A DNA stretch of 64,000 nt from Flaviflexus equikiangi (GTDB lineage Bacteria > Actinomycetota > Actinomycetes > Actinomycetales > Actinomycetaceae): the NCBI RefSeq assembly GCF_014069875.1, contig NZ_CP059676.1, positions 2,170,001 to 2,234,000 of the forward strand, written 5' to 3'. Of the stretch, positions 27,901 through 33,910 are shown piece by piece. The position numbers and the translations under genes are program-made. The stretch's first letter is position 1; each line of letters opens with the position of its first letter. The notes below the pieces were generated by a model. The model did no database searches and had not been told where the DNA came from. It was given only the letters and a program-made list of their open reading frames with translations.

Positions 27901-27904
27901 GTGA
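18902..27904 (+). CDS. fas: Type I fatty acid synthase (single 3000-residue polypeptide)
   Basis: 3000 residues, close to the roughly 3070 of mycobacterial FAS I, with every domain in the bacterial FAS I order and its active-site residues visible. Acetyltransferase: GHSQG, Ser117. Enoyl reductase: about 375-700, with LLAGMTPTTVDPEIV and VEDGHAGGHHSW. Hot-dog dehydratase: FNPIH, His1182. Malonyl/palmitoyl transferase: GHSLG, Ser1386. Acyl carrier: TNGVSSRLNQLL, phosphopantetheine on Ser1756 by analogy. Ketoreductase: AIVTGMAPNSIAGGV, near 2058. Ketosynthase: GACATA Cys2652, KHDTST His2804, GHAKGG His2845. It makes long acyl-CoA products from acetyl- and malonyl-CoA with NADPH. The start has SD AAGAAGGA. 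An Ala/Pro-rich linker (about 1690-1720) precedes the carrier domain. No truncation is seen. Confidence 0.97.
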   Translation: MASSFISRLASGEPYVLLFAGQATPWRENLAEIGEDSNLAHAIRSLIADSDALLAPIAAPLAAAGAGALTLENLGSSNDPALSVPGITAAQYALLHALSSAGLDIGVSAPVDTLGHSQGILGAELAKAWVTKDEKELARIFAIARLIGAATSRTCRAEGITHSTRSPMLSVRDVSRGQLDAMVEGTGATVSIVNSRRRFIVSGHPTDLERVELAADAAAKADRAELAAKTRGGMPLTPVLEYLTVEAPFHHELLRPAYEQVLAWSEACGIAGADELARAVLLDPVDWASQVRAAQARGVSWFVDLGPGNVVGRITTDVLEGTGAGIVSAGTLSDIDALAVPGEEPARTADWSTHAPRLLDLPSGTAVETAFSRLTGNSPILLAGMTPTTVDPEIVAAAANAGFWVEMGGGGQVTAEVFASNLAGLQAQLNDGRTAQFNAMFMDRYLWNLQFGGQRVVSKARESGAPLDGVVVSAGIPELDEAPELIATLQSEGFKYIAFKPGTVAQIRHSLQIAKSVDTTIILHVEDGHAGGHHSWENLDDLLRSTYAEIRREENVILCVGGGIGTPERAADYISGQWALAYDLPLMPVDGVLIGTAAMTAKEAKTQDSVKELLVKTSGVPASEGGWVGSGQSKGGMTSGLSHLRADMYEIDNDAAACARLVAEVEGKPELLRTRRDEIIAALNKTSKPYFGDLGEMTYAEVATRFAELSHPWVDPSWLTRYHELLQRFEARLSPADHGPVTTLFPTEADVTDGLPAAERLIGAYPLSQELTLTPLDSAWFIALCRKYPKPMGFVPTIDDDLLRWWGQDSLWQAQDDRYDANAVRIIPGPVSVAGITTVNEPIASILSRFEDATIARLEGSAERLTAFSKLANAKDAAEYVRAVPFISWTGHLIDNPAHILDASAYDLEIDGEKATITVKLDTFWDGSTASVHAVRELVVPLVLPPSVQDGGVPVVDEERLPESMYNLLSGTAGVGNTAVQGDYIEALPTMVESARSEFGEAHYSFTLPATLGADHTGVTGSALGLDTATIVPDALLGTCWPAIYAALGSAMVNGYPVIEGLLNAVHLDHTISFDRPVSELPLGAIDVISWADSIQESSSGRIVEVDLDLFIDGVKVGHMEERFAIRGRAYGSNLPAEPPFAGGTTAEVVDTPRSTLRKVTVTAPSDMTPFAWVSGDFNPIHTSTHAARVAGLEAPLVHGMWLSATAQHAASVADDKGRALKLTGWTYRMFGLVDLNDEVDITVERIGRLKGGGLVLEVTCKVGSELVSTGTATTAAPATAYVYPGQGIQSQGMGLNERASSKATADVWERADIHTRKVLGFSILALVRDNPTVLTAKGVTYRHPEGVLNLTQFTQVALATLAFAQTARLREAGAVVDGAYFAGHSLGEYNALSAYAGTIDLETVLELVFHRGATMHNLVPRDDQGRSNYQMGALRPNQFGVSHDQVKDYIDGVAKASGEFLEIVNYNLAGQQYAVAGTIAGLRALAADAGERARKAGGKGPFMLVPGIDVPFHSAILHDGVPEFRERLTELLPHEIDYRGLENKYIPNLVAKPFELTQDFVREILSVVPSVELDAVLANWDDEIQDKTKLARTILIELLCWQFASPVRWIETQDLLFSTSKLDINEIVEIGLGAAPTLANLASKTLALPEYTDASVTVRNVQRDEAFVYHEDVNTIDDDEPVEIPDTPVAQAATPTPAPEAPAAPVAPAGSVERPADLPYRASDAIKTLLAFANKVRPEQIGAADTTGTLTNGVSSRLNQLLMDFSAELGLASVEGAAEADVVTLSATVDRAAHNYKPFGPVLGEAIKDRIRKLFGAAGQKQSAIAERVTGVWQLGDGWVAHTTAAILLGTRPGASTRGGDLASLPTEASSTADVTAIIDAAVAEVGAAHGIPVAIPTAGGGGGATVDSAALDEFASSITGDRGVLANTARHLLNALGLDEATPASFDHSEAEETQAVLDAVEAELGAGWVSLVTPSFDPRKAVLLDDRWASAREDLARLWAGQELADTVSFRGAGQAVADQASWWAQQSSGEKARRFEQIAQSALDTAPGEYSGQIAIVTGMAPNSIAGGVVAGLLAGGATVVATASRLNAARLAYAKTLYRENASADAALWLVPANLSSYRDVDALVEWIGTEQSETVGSDLKVTKPALVPDLYFPFAAPPVSGTAEDAGPATETQARLLLWSVERSMTALSKIGADTNVEHRLHVVLPGSPNRGTFGGDGAYGEVKAAFDAIVNKWQVEPWAERVTIAHPRIGWVAGTGLMGGNDPLVAAAEKSGIRVWTPSEISSELLALCSAEAKARAGEAPIEADLTGGMDKISISALRAEAEVLTPETVSTVEATLQALPSPVRSAQPTADWGTVAASLEDMVVIVGLGEVSPWGSGRTRFEAEYGIQSDGSVELTAAGVLELAWMTGLLRWRDTPVAGWYDTDDKIVDEADIFDRYRDEVVARSGVRTFVDSIAIEDLTSPEGVEMFLDTDVTFTVDSEEAAKSYVDADPAFTVATENDGEWQVTRKQGARSRMPRRAAMARKVGGQFPTDFDPTRWGIPASMVESIDRIAVWNLVSAVDAYLSAGFSPAEILQAVHPSDVAMTQGTGFGGMTSMRKLFLDRFLAEDIPSDILQETLPNVVAAHTMQSYIGGYGSMIHPIGACATAAVSVEEGVDKIACGKADFVVAGAIDDISVESIAGFASMNATADSDAMAAKGISERFYSRANDRRRAGFVEAQGGGTILLARGSVAAQMGLPVYGVVAFAQSYADGAHTSIPAPGLGALAAGRGRKSSRLVRNLADLGVSVDEISVISKHDTSTNANDPNESNLHTRLAEAMGRSNGNPMFVVSQKTLTGHAKGGAAVFQTAGLADIFRTGRIPANRALDCVDPELQSSPGLVWLREPLELPTTVKAGLLTSLGFGHVSALVALVHPAAFEQALRQELGHAAAEAWLETATARLRAGVRRREAGMLGHEPLFTPIEDRRFIGEPKEIEAAMLLDPEARLAQSGFFE

Positions 27905-28380
27905 TCATCGGCGTGGGCGTGGACCTTGTCGACGTTGAGTCCTTTGCACTGCAGCTGGACTCACCCGGCACGGTCTACGCCCGCGCCTTCACGGGCCAGG
28001 AGCGCCGCACCGCGAAGAACAGGGCCACCGTGTCCGGTTCTCCCGCGGCGCACCTGGCCGCCCGGTGGGCGGCGAAAGAGGCCTTCATCAAAGCCTGGTC
28101 CGCCGCCCTAATCGGCACCCCGCCCCCACTCGCTCAGGAGGAGCTCGTCTGGTCACAGATCGAGGTCATCGCGGATCGGTGGGGCAGGCCCGCGCTCACC
28201 ATCCATCCACCACTTGCTGACACTGTTGAGAGTTCAATCGCGCAGATCCACGGACCGGGCACAGCCTCGTGGCACGTGTCGATGAGCCACGACGGTGGGA
28301 TGGCAATGGCGACGGTGATTGCCGCGTCCCACCTCGCGATCGGCCCTCAGTCAAACGCTGACTCCCACCCGACGGGATAG
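27901..28380 (+). CDS. acpS: Holo-acyl-carrier-protein synthase (4'-phosphopantetheinyl transferase)
   Basis: 159 residues with a GTG start that overlaps the fas stop codon by 4 nt, so the two are translationally coupled. AcpS moves 4'-phosphopantetheine from CoA to the carrier serine of Fas. The magnesium-binding GVDLVDVESF motif is at residues 5-14 and the second conserved block AARWAAKEAFIKAWS near 54-68 (WAAKEA signature). The C-terminal WHVSMSHDGGMAMATVIA strand is also typical. In mycobacteria and Bifidobacterium an AcpS is likewise dedicated to the type I synthase. No hairpin terminator is obvious downstream. Confidence 0.95.
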   Translation: MIIGVGVDLVDVESFALQLDSPGTVYARAFTGQERRTAKNRATVSGSPAAHLAARWAAKEAFIKAWSAALIGTPPPLAQEELVWSQIEVIADRWGRPALTIHPPLADTVESSIAQIHGPGTASWHVSMSHDGGMAMATVIAASHLAIGPQSNADSHPTG

Positions 28381-28623
28381 CCTGGCGCGGATCGCGCTCT
28401 GGTATCAGTTCTTCATAGCGTGCATTCTCTCGGATGCAGAAGTTACAAGCTGGCGCCCCAATCAGCCCCGCCGAGGACTGACGGGTCGACATCTCGGTCC
28501 GGCAGCGCCGCACGTAGCTGGCTGCACGACTGCGAAGACATGCCCAGCCATCATCTCGTGAGCGGGTATCATGACTTTCGCCTTCCCCTGACTTTCCGAA
28601 TGTTGAGACCAACGCGAATTCAC

Positions 28624-28645
28624 TGAAAGTTCACAAACACTTTCA
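28624..28645. promoter_or_regulatory. Perfect 7-bp inverted repeat upstream of dhaK
   Basis: TGAAAGT and ACTTTCA flank an 8-nt spacer (TCACAAAC). The site lies about 120 bp upstream of the -35 box of the dhaK promoter. Symmetry and placement suggest a regulator site, perhaps for an activator or for a distal repressor operator. Its protein partner is unknown. Confidence 0.4.
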
Positions 28646-28766
28646 TTGGCGGACAAAATCATTGGGAATGGGACGATCCACGCCACTTCCCGCACTTTGC
28701 TGGTGAAATGCAGTCACGATTCCCGCTCAAGAATGAGAAAATGTCAGGCTTCTTCGTGATTCTATG

Positions 28767-28795
28767 TTGTGTGTCCCGTGCCATGTTCGTACAAT
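28767..28795 (+). promoter_or_regulatory. Sigma70-type promoter for dhaK
   Basis: TTGTGT (28767-28772), a 17-bp spacer and TACAAT (28790-28795) form a good vegetative promoter. Transcription would start near 28802, about 43 nt before the ATG. This also argues against the longer ORF start at 28764. Confidence 0.6.
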
Positions 28796-28844
28796 CGGGG
28801 CGGACGACTTGTCAGTGGAGACAGGTCCAGATCAGGAGAATGCA

Positions 28845-30539
28845 ATGACGCGTCTAGTAAATGTTCCCGAAGACTTCCCCGCGGAGTCCCTCCGTGGTTT
28901 TGTTCTCGCCAATAAGAGATACGTGAAGCCTGTCTACGGCGGCGTGGTCCGCTCGACGGCCACCCGTGACGGGAAGGTTGCAGTTGTTTACGGAGGCGGG
29001 TCGGGACACTACCCGGCGTTCGCGGGTTGGGTCGGCCAAGGATTTGCTGACGGTGCAGTATGCGGCAACATCTTCTCCTCTCCATCAGGTGCGCAGGCAT
29101 ATTCGGTGCTCAAGGCTGCTGACCGCGGGGCGGGCGTCCTCATGGGATTCGGCAACTATGCGGGCGATGTTCTGCACTTCGGCCAGGCCATCGAACGCCT
29201 GCGCGCTGAGGGTATTCAGGCCGACACTCTTGTCGTCACCGACGACATCGCCTCGGGTGCGAAGGATGAGGTGGAGAAGCGCCGCGGAATCGCCGGTGAC
29301 TTCCCCACGTTCAAGATCGCTGCCGCCGCGGCTGAGGCCGGCAAGGATTTCGATGAGGTGAAGCGGATCTTCGAGAAGGCCAATGCCGCGACACGCTCTT
29401 TCGGCGTCGCTTTCTCGGGATGTACTCTCCCTGGCGCTGAGGCTCCTCTCTTCACCGTCCCGGAGGGGAAGATGGGGATCGGCCTCGGCATCCACGGAGA
29501 GCCCGGCATCGACGAAGCGCCGCTGGGAACTGCCGATGAGCTGGCCAAGACTCTTGTCGAGGGGCTCCTCGAGGAGCGCCCCGAGGGCGCGAATCGCGTG
29601 GTTGCGATCATCAACGGCCTCGGCGACACGAAGTATGAAGAGCTGTTCACCGTGGCGGGCACCGTCCACGATCTCCTTGAAGAAGCGGGGATCGAGGTGG
29701 CCGATCTCGAGTCCGGTGAGTTCGTGACATCGCTCGACATGGCAGGCATTTCTCTCACCCTCACGTGGGTCGACGACGAGCTCGAGGAGTACTGGAACGC
29801 ACCGTGCGACGCCCCCGCCTACCGCAAGGGTTCGGTCGGAACAGTCGAGCGTGACGATGCGGCTCTCAACAACGAGGCCGCGAAGGTGACAGTCACCGAG
29901 AAGGGCTCCGAGCAGTCCCAAGCGGCAGCGCAGAAGGCGGCCGAGCTCCTCGGCGAGATCGCGGCCATGCTCGAGAGCAAGAAGGACGAGCTCGGCGAGC
30001 TCGACTCCGTCGCTGGCGACGGAGACCACGGCATCGGCATGGAGAACGGATCCCGTGCAGCCGCGAAAGCGGCGAAGGCGCTTGTCGCAGACGGTGCGGG
30101 CCTCTCAACCACACTCGCTGCCGCGGGTGATGCCTGGTCGGATCGTGCGGGAGGCACCTCGGGCGCTCTGTGGGGAGCGATCCTCACGTCCTTCGGTGCA
30201 ACGTTCGGAGATCAGGATTCTCCCACTGAGGAGAAGTTTGTCGCCGCGGTGATAGCCGCACTCGATGCTGTTCAGCGTCTTGGCGGAGCCGAGGTGGGAG
30301 ACAAGACGCTGGTCGACTCCCTCGCTCCTCTCGCGAAGGCCTTTGCATCGACCGATGGCGATCTGAGGGCGAAGGGCGAAGCGGGCCTGGCAGCCGCAGA
30401 GAAGGGCGCCCAGTCGACGGTTGATCTCGTCGCGAAGCTGGGCCGTGCGCGTCCCCTCGGCAAGAAGTCTGTCGGCACGGCTGACCCGGGAGCCGTGTCC
30501 CTCGTCGAGGTCGCACGCGTCCTCGTCGCCGCACTCTAG
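28845..30539 (+). CDS. dhaK: Dihydroxyacetone kinase, fused DhaK-DhaL, ATP-dependent type
   Basis: 564 residues. The N-terminal DhaK domain (about 1-330) binds dihydroxyacetone covalently through a hemiaminal to the histidine of IHGEPG (His217). GGGSGHYPAF (about 49-58) is the substrate loop. The C-terminal DhaL domain (about 360-564) has GDGDHG with D392 and D394 for Mg-ATP, and GGTSGALWG. DhaK and DhaL in one chain mark the ATP-dependent, PTS-independent class, which phosphorylates dihydroxyacetone (in some relatives triose or tetrose analogues) into glycolysis. The start MTRLVNVPEDF is preceded by AGGAGA. A 12-bp terminator hairpin follows the stop. It appears monocistronic. Confidence 0.93.
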   Translation: MTRLVNVPEDFPAESLRGFVLANKRYVKPVYGGVVRSTATRDGKVAVVYGGGSGHYPAFAGWVGQGFADGAVCGNIFSSPSGAQAYSVLKAADRGAGVLMGFGNYAGDVLHFGQAIERLRAEGIQADTLVVTDDIASGAKDEVEKRRGIAGDFPTFKIAAAAAEAGKDFDEVKRIFEKANAATRSFGVAFSGCTLPGAEAPLFTVPEGKMGIGLGIHGEPGIDEAPLGTADELAKTLVEGLLEERPEGANRVVAIINGLGDTKYEELFTVAGTVHDLLEEAGIEVADLESGEFVTSLDMAGISLTLTWVDDELEEYWNAPCDAPAYRKGSVGTVERDDAALNNEAAKVTVTEKGSEQSQAAAQKAAELLGEIAAMLESKKDELGELDSVAGDGDHGIGMENGSRAAAKAAKALVADGAGLSTTLAAAGDAWSDRAGGTSGALWGAILTSFGATFGDQDSPTEEKFVAAVIAALDAVQRLGGAEVGDKTLVDSLAPLAKAFASTDGDLRAKGEAGLAAAEKGAQSTVDLVAKLGRARPLGKKSVGTADPGAVSLVEVARVLVAAL

Positions 30540-30543
30540 CAAT

Positions 30544-30575
30544 GGGGGCCTGATCGCAGCGGTGATCAGGCCCCC
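30544..30575 (+). terminator. Terminator hairpin after dhaK
   Basis: Perfect 12-bp stem GGGGGCCTGATC / GATCAGGCCCCC with an 8-nt loop starts four bases after the dhaK stop. No strong T-tract follows. Confidence 0.75.
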
Positions 30576-30648
30576 AGTGGCATCGAGGCACGGCAGACGC
30601 TGATATCTGCCAGCGCACCGCTCTCGTACCGCTCGTCTCGTCCGACTG

Positions 30649-31281
30649 CTATGTCGTCCTGCGGGCGCGGTCACGCCGGAAGTCGGCGGGCACCTCGATG
30701 ATCTTTGACTGGTTCCACGGCCTTTCCCACCCGCCGACTGTGAGAAGACCATCGATGAGGTGCGCGGTGAACCCCCACACGAAGATCTCATCGAGATCGA
30801 AGGCGGGCCCCGTGTAGGGGGCTCCCGGCAATGTGGCCGTCACGCGAACATCGGGGTCTGCGAGGCGATCGAGGGATGGCAGGTGGACTGACTCGACCTC
30901 CCTCTCGTCCACGACGCGCGGGTTCTCGCCGGAGGCGATGATGCCGATGATCGGAGTGATCGCATTCTTCGACACGGCAAGAGACAGGTCGGGTAGCTCC
31001 CCGAGGATCGAGACCGTGTCGGGATGAAGTCCGACTTCCTCGTGGGCTTCCCGCAGCGCGGCCTCGACGACAGTCTCTCCCGGATCGAGACTCCCGCCCG
31101 GAAAAGACACTTGGCCGGGATGGAAGCGGAGGGTCATGGCGCGCCGGGTGAGAACAATCCTCGTGTCGTCCTCGTCGGTCAGCGCCATGAGAACGGCCGC
31201 CGATCGTTCACCGTCCGCGGCCCGTGAGAGGGGAATGGGGAGGTGACCAAACTTGTCGACCAGGTCGTGGAAGCGGCTCAT
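30649..31281 (-). CDS. NUDIX hydrolase (CoA pyrophosphatase-like)
   Basis: 210 residues. A complete NUDIX box occurs near residues 68-92 (GGSLDPGETVVEAALREAHEEVGL, GX5EX7REUXEEXGU). It is preceded by LRFHPGQVSFPGG, the extra motif typical of the NudL/NUDT7-like CoA diphosphatase subgroup. The probable reaction is Mg-dependent cleavage of CoA or acyl-CoA to phosphopantetheine and 3',5'-ADP. I start at MSRFHDLVDKF (GGAG close upstream). A longer frame to 31476 would run into ldh on the other strand. It is divergent from ldh with only about 90 bp between the starts. Confidence 0.88.
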   Translation of the reverse strand: MSRFHDLVDKFGHLPIPLSRAADGERSAAVLMALTDEDDTRIVLTRRAMTLRFHPGQVSFPGGSLDPGETVVEAALREAHEEVGLHPDTVSILGELPDLSLAVSKNAITPIIGIIASGENPRVVDEREVESVHLPSLDRLADPDVRVTATLPGAPYTGPAFDLDEIFVWGFTAHLIDGLLTVGGWERPWNQSKIIEVPADFRRDRARRTT

Positions 31282-31337
31282 TGCTCCATTATGGCGCAGC
31301 GACCTGGGGAAGAAGGTCTCTTGCTCCGTGGGTTCTC

Positions 31338-31366
31338 TTGGCCTAAGCCTCGCCGTCAGCGAGAAT
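31338..31366 (+). promoter_or_regulatory. Promoter of ldh, leaderless type
   Basis: TTGGCC (31338-31343), a 17-bp spacer and GAGAAT (31361-31366) are followed by six bases and the ATG at 31373. Transcription should therefore begin at or next to the start codon. Confidence 0.5.
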
Positions 31367-31372
31367 GAGGGT

Positions 31373-32332
31373 ATGACTGATTCAGCCAGCACCACCAAGC
31401 TTTCCATCGTCGGCGCAGGCTCCGTGGGCTCCTCGCTCGCGTACGCCTCCCTTATCCGCGGCTCCGCCAACACCATCGCTCTCTACGACGTCAACACGGC
31501 CAAGGTTGACGCCGAGGTCCTCGACCTCGGACACGGCAGCCAGTACATGAGAGAATCCCAGATCATCGGCGGCAGCGACATCAGCTGTGTGGCGGGTTCC
31601 GACATCGTCATCATCACCGCTGGTGCACGGCAGAAGCCCGGCCAGTCCCGCCTCGACCTGGCGGGAACGAATGTCGACATTCTCGGCTCACTCATGCCCC
31701 AGCTGCTCGAGCAGGCTCCGAATGCGATCTTCATGCTTGTCACGAACCCGTGCGACGTTCTGACCACGGCCGCTCTGAAGATCTCGGGCCTGCCGAGGAA
31801 CCGCGTCCTCTCGTCCGGGACGGTTCTCGACACGTCGCGGCTGCGATGGCTTGTGGGCCGCAAGATCGGCATCTCGCCGCGCTCCGTCCACGCCATGATG
31901 GTGGGAGAGCACGGCGATACCGAGTTCGCGCTGTGGTCCTCGGCCACGATCGGACAGGCACCGCTGCAGGAGTGGACGGACGAGTCCGGCATCAGCGTCT
32001 TCGACCAGGCCGTCCTGGATGCTCTCGAAGAGGAAGTGATGACCTCCGCATATAAGGTCATCCAGGGCAAGGGTGCCACGAACTACGCGATCGGTGTTGC
32101 CGGCGCCCGCATCGTCGAAGCCATTCTCGGCGACCAGAAGGCTGTCCTGCCGGTCTCGACACTCCTCAACGACTACCATGGCATCTCCGATATCGCGCTC
32201 TCCGTCCCTTCGGTCGTCGGCCGCCAGGGTGTGGAGCGCACGCTGGACTTCCCCATGAACGAGATCGAAGAGGCGAAGCTCCACAAGTCGGCTGACGCCC
32301 TTCTCGCAGTCCAGACATCCCTGGGGATCTGA
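31373..32332 (+). CDS. ldh: L-lactate dehydrogenase
   Basis: 319 residues, NAD-dependent L-lactate/malate dehydrogenase fold. The NAD loop is SIVGAGSVGSSLAYA (about 10-24). The substrate loop is AGARQKPGQSRLDL, where Gln before KPG marks lactate rather than malate specificity. NPCDVLT follows, then GTVLDTSRLRW, and the catalytic proton acceptor His180 in GEHGDTE. It reduces pyruvate to lactate to recycle NADH in fermentation. I choose MTDSAS at 31373. The upstream extension to 31253 would cover the promoter and the divergent gene. The next gene starts 6 nt after the stop, suggesting co-transcription. Confidence 0.94.
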   Translation: MTDSASTTKLSIVGAGSVGSSLAYASLIRGSANTIALYDVNTAKVDAEVLDLGHGSQYMRESQIIGGSDISCVAGSDIVIITAGARQKPGQSRLDLAGTNVDILGSLMPQLLEQAPNAIFMLVTNPCDVLTTAALKISGLPRNRVLSSGTVLDTSRLRWLVGRKIGISPRSVHAMMVGEHGDTEFALWSSATIGQAPLQEWTDESGISVFDQAVLDALEEEVMTSAYKVIQGKGATNYAIGVAGARIVEAILGDQKAVLPVSTLLNDYHGISDIALSVPSVVGRQGVERTLDFPMNEIEEAKLHKSADALLAVQTSLGI

Positions 32333-32338
32333 CACTCA

Positions 32339-32845
32339 ATGCTGTTCCGACGGAGAAGGGCGGAGCTTCCGCCTGTCACCGATCCCGCTATCGATGCTCA
32401 CATCCACTGGCTCGGGATGAGGGGGCTTGTCGCTCGCGACGGCCTCACGAGGGAGGAGTGGATCGCGGCTGCCGGGGATCCCTCGGATCCGATGTCGCTT
32501 GCCGATGCCCTCACATCCGGCAGGCCCTGCGCCGTTCCCATCGGAGTGACCGTCACCGGAACTGATCTCGTCCGCGATATTGAGCTCCTCGCGGACGGGC
32601 TCGGCCTCCCGATCGACGACGTCACGCTCACCGATTCCACACTCCTCATCCGGTCGGGGACGACCCGCAGCGCTCTCGACGCGTCCGGTCCGAACGTCCT
32701 CTCCCAGGTCGCGTCGATGTTCGTCGATGCCGTCCACGTTCTGCTCGTCGAGGGGAGGACGTTCGCCGTTGTCCACGGCGATGTCGCGGAGCAGGCGGAG
32801 CGGGCACTGCGGCAGGGCGAGTACACGTCGCCGCACGCGCCCTGA
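32339..32845 (+). CDS. Hypothetical protein following ldh
   Basis: 168 residues, not recognised. A soluble alpha/beta protein without signal peptide or membrane helix. It begins with a short basic patch (MLFRRRRAELPPV), then an IDAHIHWLGMRGL stretch, a central VPIGVTVTGTDLVRDIELLADGLG and a C-terminal VASMFVDAVHVLLVEGRTFAVVHGDVAEQAERAL. It starts 6 nt after ldh and lies 18 nt before the glucokinase gene, so it is probably in the same transcript. The function is unknown. A regulatory or structural role in sugar metabolism would be pure guesswork. Confidence 0.65.
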   Translation: MLFRRRRAELPPVTDPAIDAHIHWLGMRGLVARDGLTREEWIAAAGDPSDPMSLADALTSGRPCAVPIGVTVTGTDLVRDIELLADGLGLPIDDVTLTDSTLLIRSGTTRSALDASGPNVLSQVASMFVDAVHVLLVEGRTFAVVHGDVAEQAERALRQGEYTSPHAP

Positions 32846-32863
32846 TCGTGGGACGATAGTGGT

Positions 32864-33814
32864 ATGAGTCTTTCGATAGGCATTGATGTCGGTGGTACGA
32901 AGATAGCGGCGGGCGTGGTCGATGAGGCGGGCACGATGATCACCAAGATCCGCAGGCCCTCTCTCGCTTCCGACGCCGCATCAATCGCACGCACCGTTGT
33001 CGACATTGCGCAGGAACTGGCGTCCGAGTATGCCGCGGCATCGATCGGGGTCGGTGCCGCCGGTTTCGTCGACAAGTCCCGCCGCACCATCTCCTTCGCC
33101 CCGAACCTTGCCTGGAGGGACGAGCCCCTCGCCGACCGCCTCGAGGACGCGACGGGCCTTCCCACCGTGATCGAGAATGATGCGAACGCCGCGGCCTGGG
33201 GCGAGTTCACTTTCGGGGTGGCAAGCCATGCCTCCTCGATCGTCTTCGTCACTCTCGGCACGGGTGTCGGCGGGGGCCTCATCATCGACGGTCAGCTCCT
33301 CCGTGGCACCCACGGTTTCGCGGGCGAGATCGGACACGTCAATCTTGTTCCCGATGGTCTGCAATGCGGATGTGGGGGGCGCGGATGCTGGGAACAGTAC
33401 AGTTCGGGCACGGCTCTCGTCCGCATGGCACGCGACGCGGCAGCGACCTCCCCTGATCTCGCCGCAACGCTTCTGCGTCTTGTCGATGGTGACCCGAGCA
33501 GGATCACGGGATATACGGTGATGGAGGCGGCCCGGCGGGGATGTACGGCCGCCATCCGGTGCTTCAACGAGGCGGGACGGTACGTCGGCATCGCCCTCGC
33601 CGATCTCGTCTCCGTTCTCGACCCGGACATGTTCGTTCTCGCGGGAGGAGTCTCGGAAGCGGGCTCCCTCATCCGCGTGCCGGCAGAGGAGTCCTTCCGG
33701 GACCAGCAGATCGGCGGAGACTACCGGCCCACCATCCCCATCGTCACGGCCGCGCTCGGCAATGATGCCGGGATCATCGGGGCCGCTGACCTGGGACGCA
33801 GGCCAGCCGCATAG
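32864..33814 (+). CDS. glk: ROK-family glucokinase
   Basis: 316 residues. IGIDVGGTKIAAGVVD (residues about 4-19) is the phosphate-binding loop and ENDANAAAWGE (near 105-115) the catalytic region. GEIGHVNL and the ROK zinc motif CGCGGRGCWEQYSSG (Cys168, Cys170, Cys175) follow. It phosphorylates glucose with ATP, or polyphosphate in some actinobacterial relatives. There is no DNA-binding domain, so it is a kinase and not a ROK repressor. GACGAT six bases before the ATG could allow leaderless translation as well as read-through from ldh. A strong terminator follows. Confidence 0.92.
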   Translation: MSLSIGIDVGGTKIAAGVVDEAGTMITKIRRPSLASDAASIARTVVDIAQELASEYAAASIGVGAAGFVDKSRRTISFAPNLAWRDEPLADRLEDATGLPTVIENDANAAAWGEFTFGVASHASSIVFVTLGTGVGGGLIIDGQLLRGTHGFAGEIGHVNLVPDGLQCGCGGRGCWEQYSSGTALVRMARDAAATSPDLAATLLRLVDGDPSRITGYTVMEAARRGCTAAIRCFNEAGRYVGIALADLVSVLDPDMFVLAGGVSEAGSLIRVPAEESFRDQQIGGDYRPTIPIVTAALGNDAGIIGAADLGRRPAA

Positions 33815-33818
33815 GATA

Positions 33819-33845
33819 GGGGGCAGTTCAGAACGAACTGCCCCC
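33819..33845 (+). terminator. Terminator after glucokinase gene
   Basis: Perfect 11-bp stem GGGGGCAGTTC / GAACTGCCCCC with a 5-nt loop, followed by a T-rich stretch (TTCTTCTCTTCCTT). Its symmetry could also stop transcription of the opposite-strand symporter gene. Confidence 0.85.
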
Positions 33846-33864
33846 TGAGGTTCTTCTCTTCCTT

Positions 33865-33910
33865 CTATCGCCCGGACTTCTCGTAACTACTATCGACCGG
33901 TCTTCTCGTA
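33865..33910 (-). repeat. Duplicated 3' end of the AGCS symporter gene
   Basis: The last 21 bases of the symporter gene, including its TAG (33890-33910, coding YEKTGR-stop), recur at 33865-33885 with two mismatches (YEKSGR-stop), separated by ACTA. The second copy is in a different frame after the stop, so it is not translated. It is a small tandem duplication scar. Confidence 0.75.

Larger units (their letters stand above)
28381..28844. other. 464-bp intergenic region between acpS and dhaK
   Basis: No credible coding sequence was found on either strand. An open minus-strand frame here is Arg/Ser rich without motifs. The distal part holds a perfect dyad and a good promoter for the dihydroxyacetone kinase gene, listed separately. 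The AT content rises between about 28590 and 28800, consistent with a regulatory region. Confidence 0.6.

Noticed and set aside
28196-28612. Minus-strand open frame after acpS
   Set aside because: Overlaps acpS, is Arg/Ser rich with no recognisable domain, and lacks a convincing ribosome binding site.
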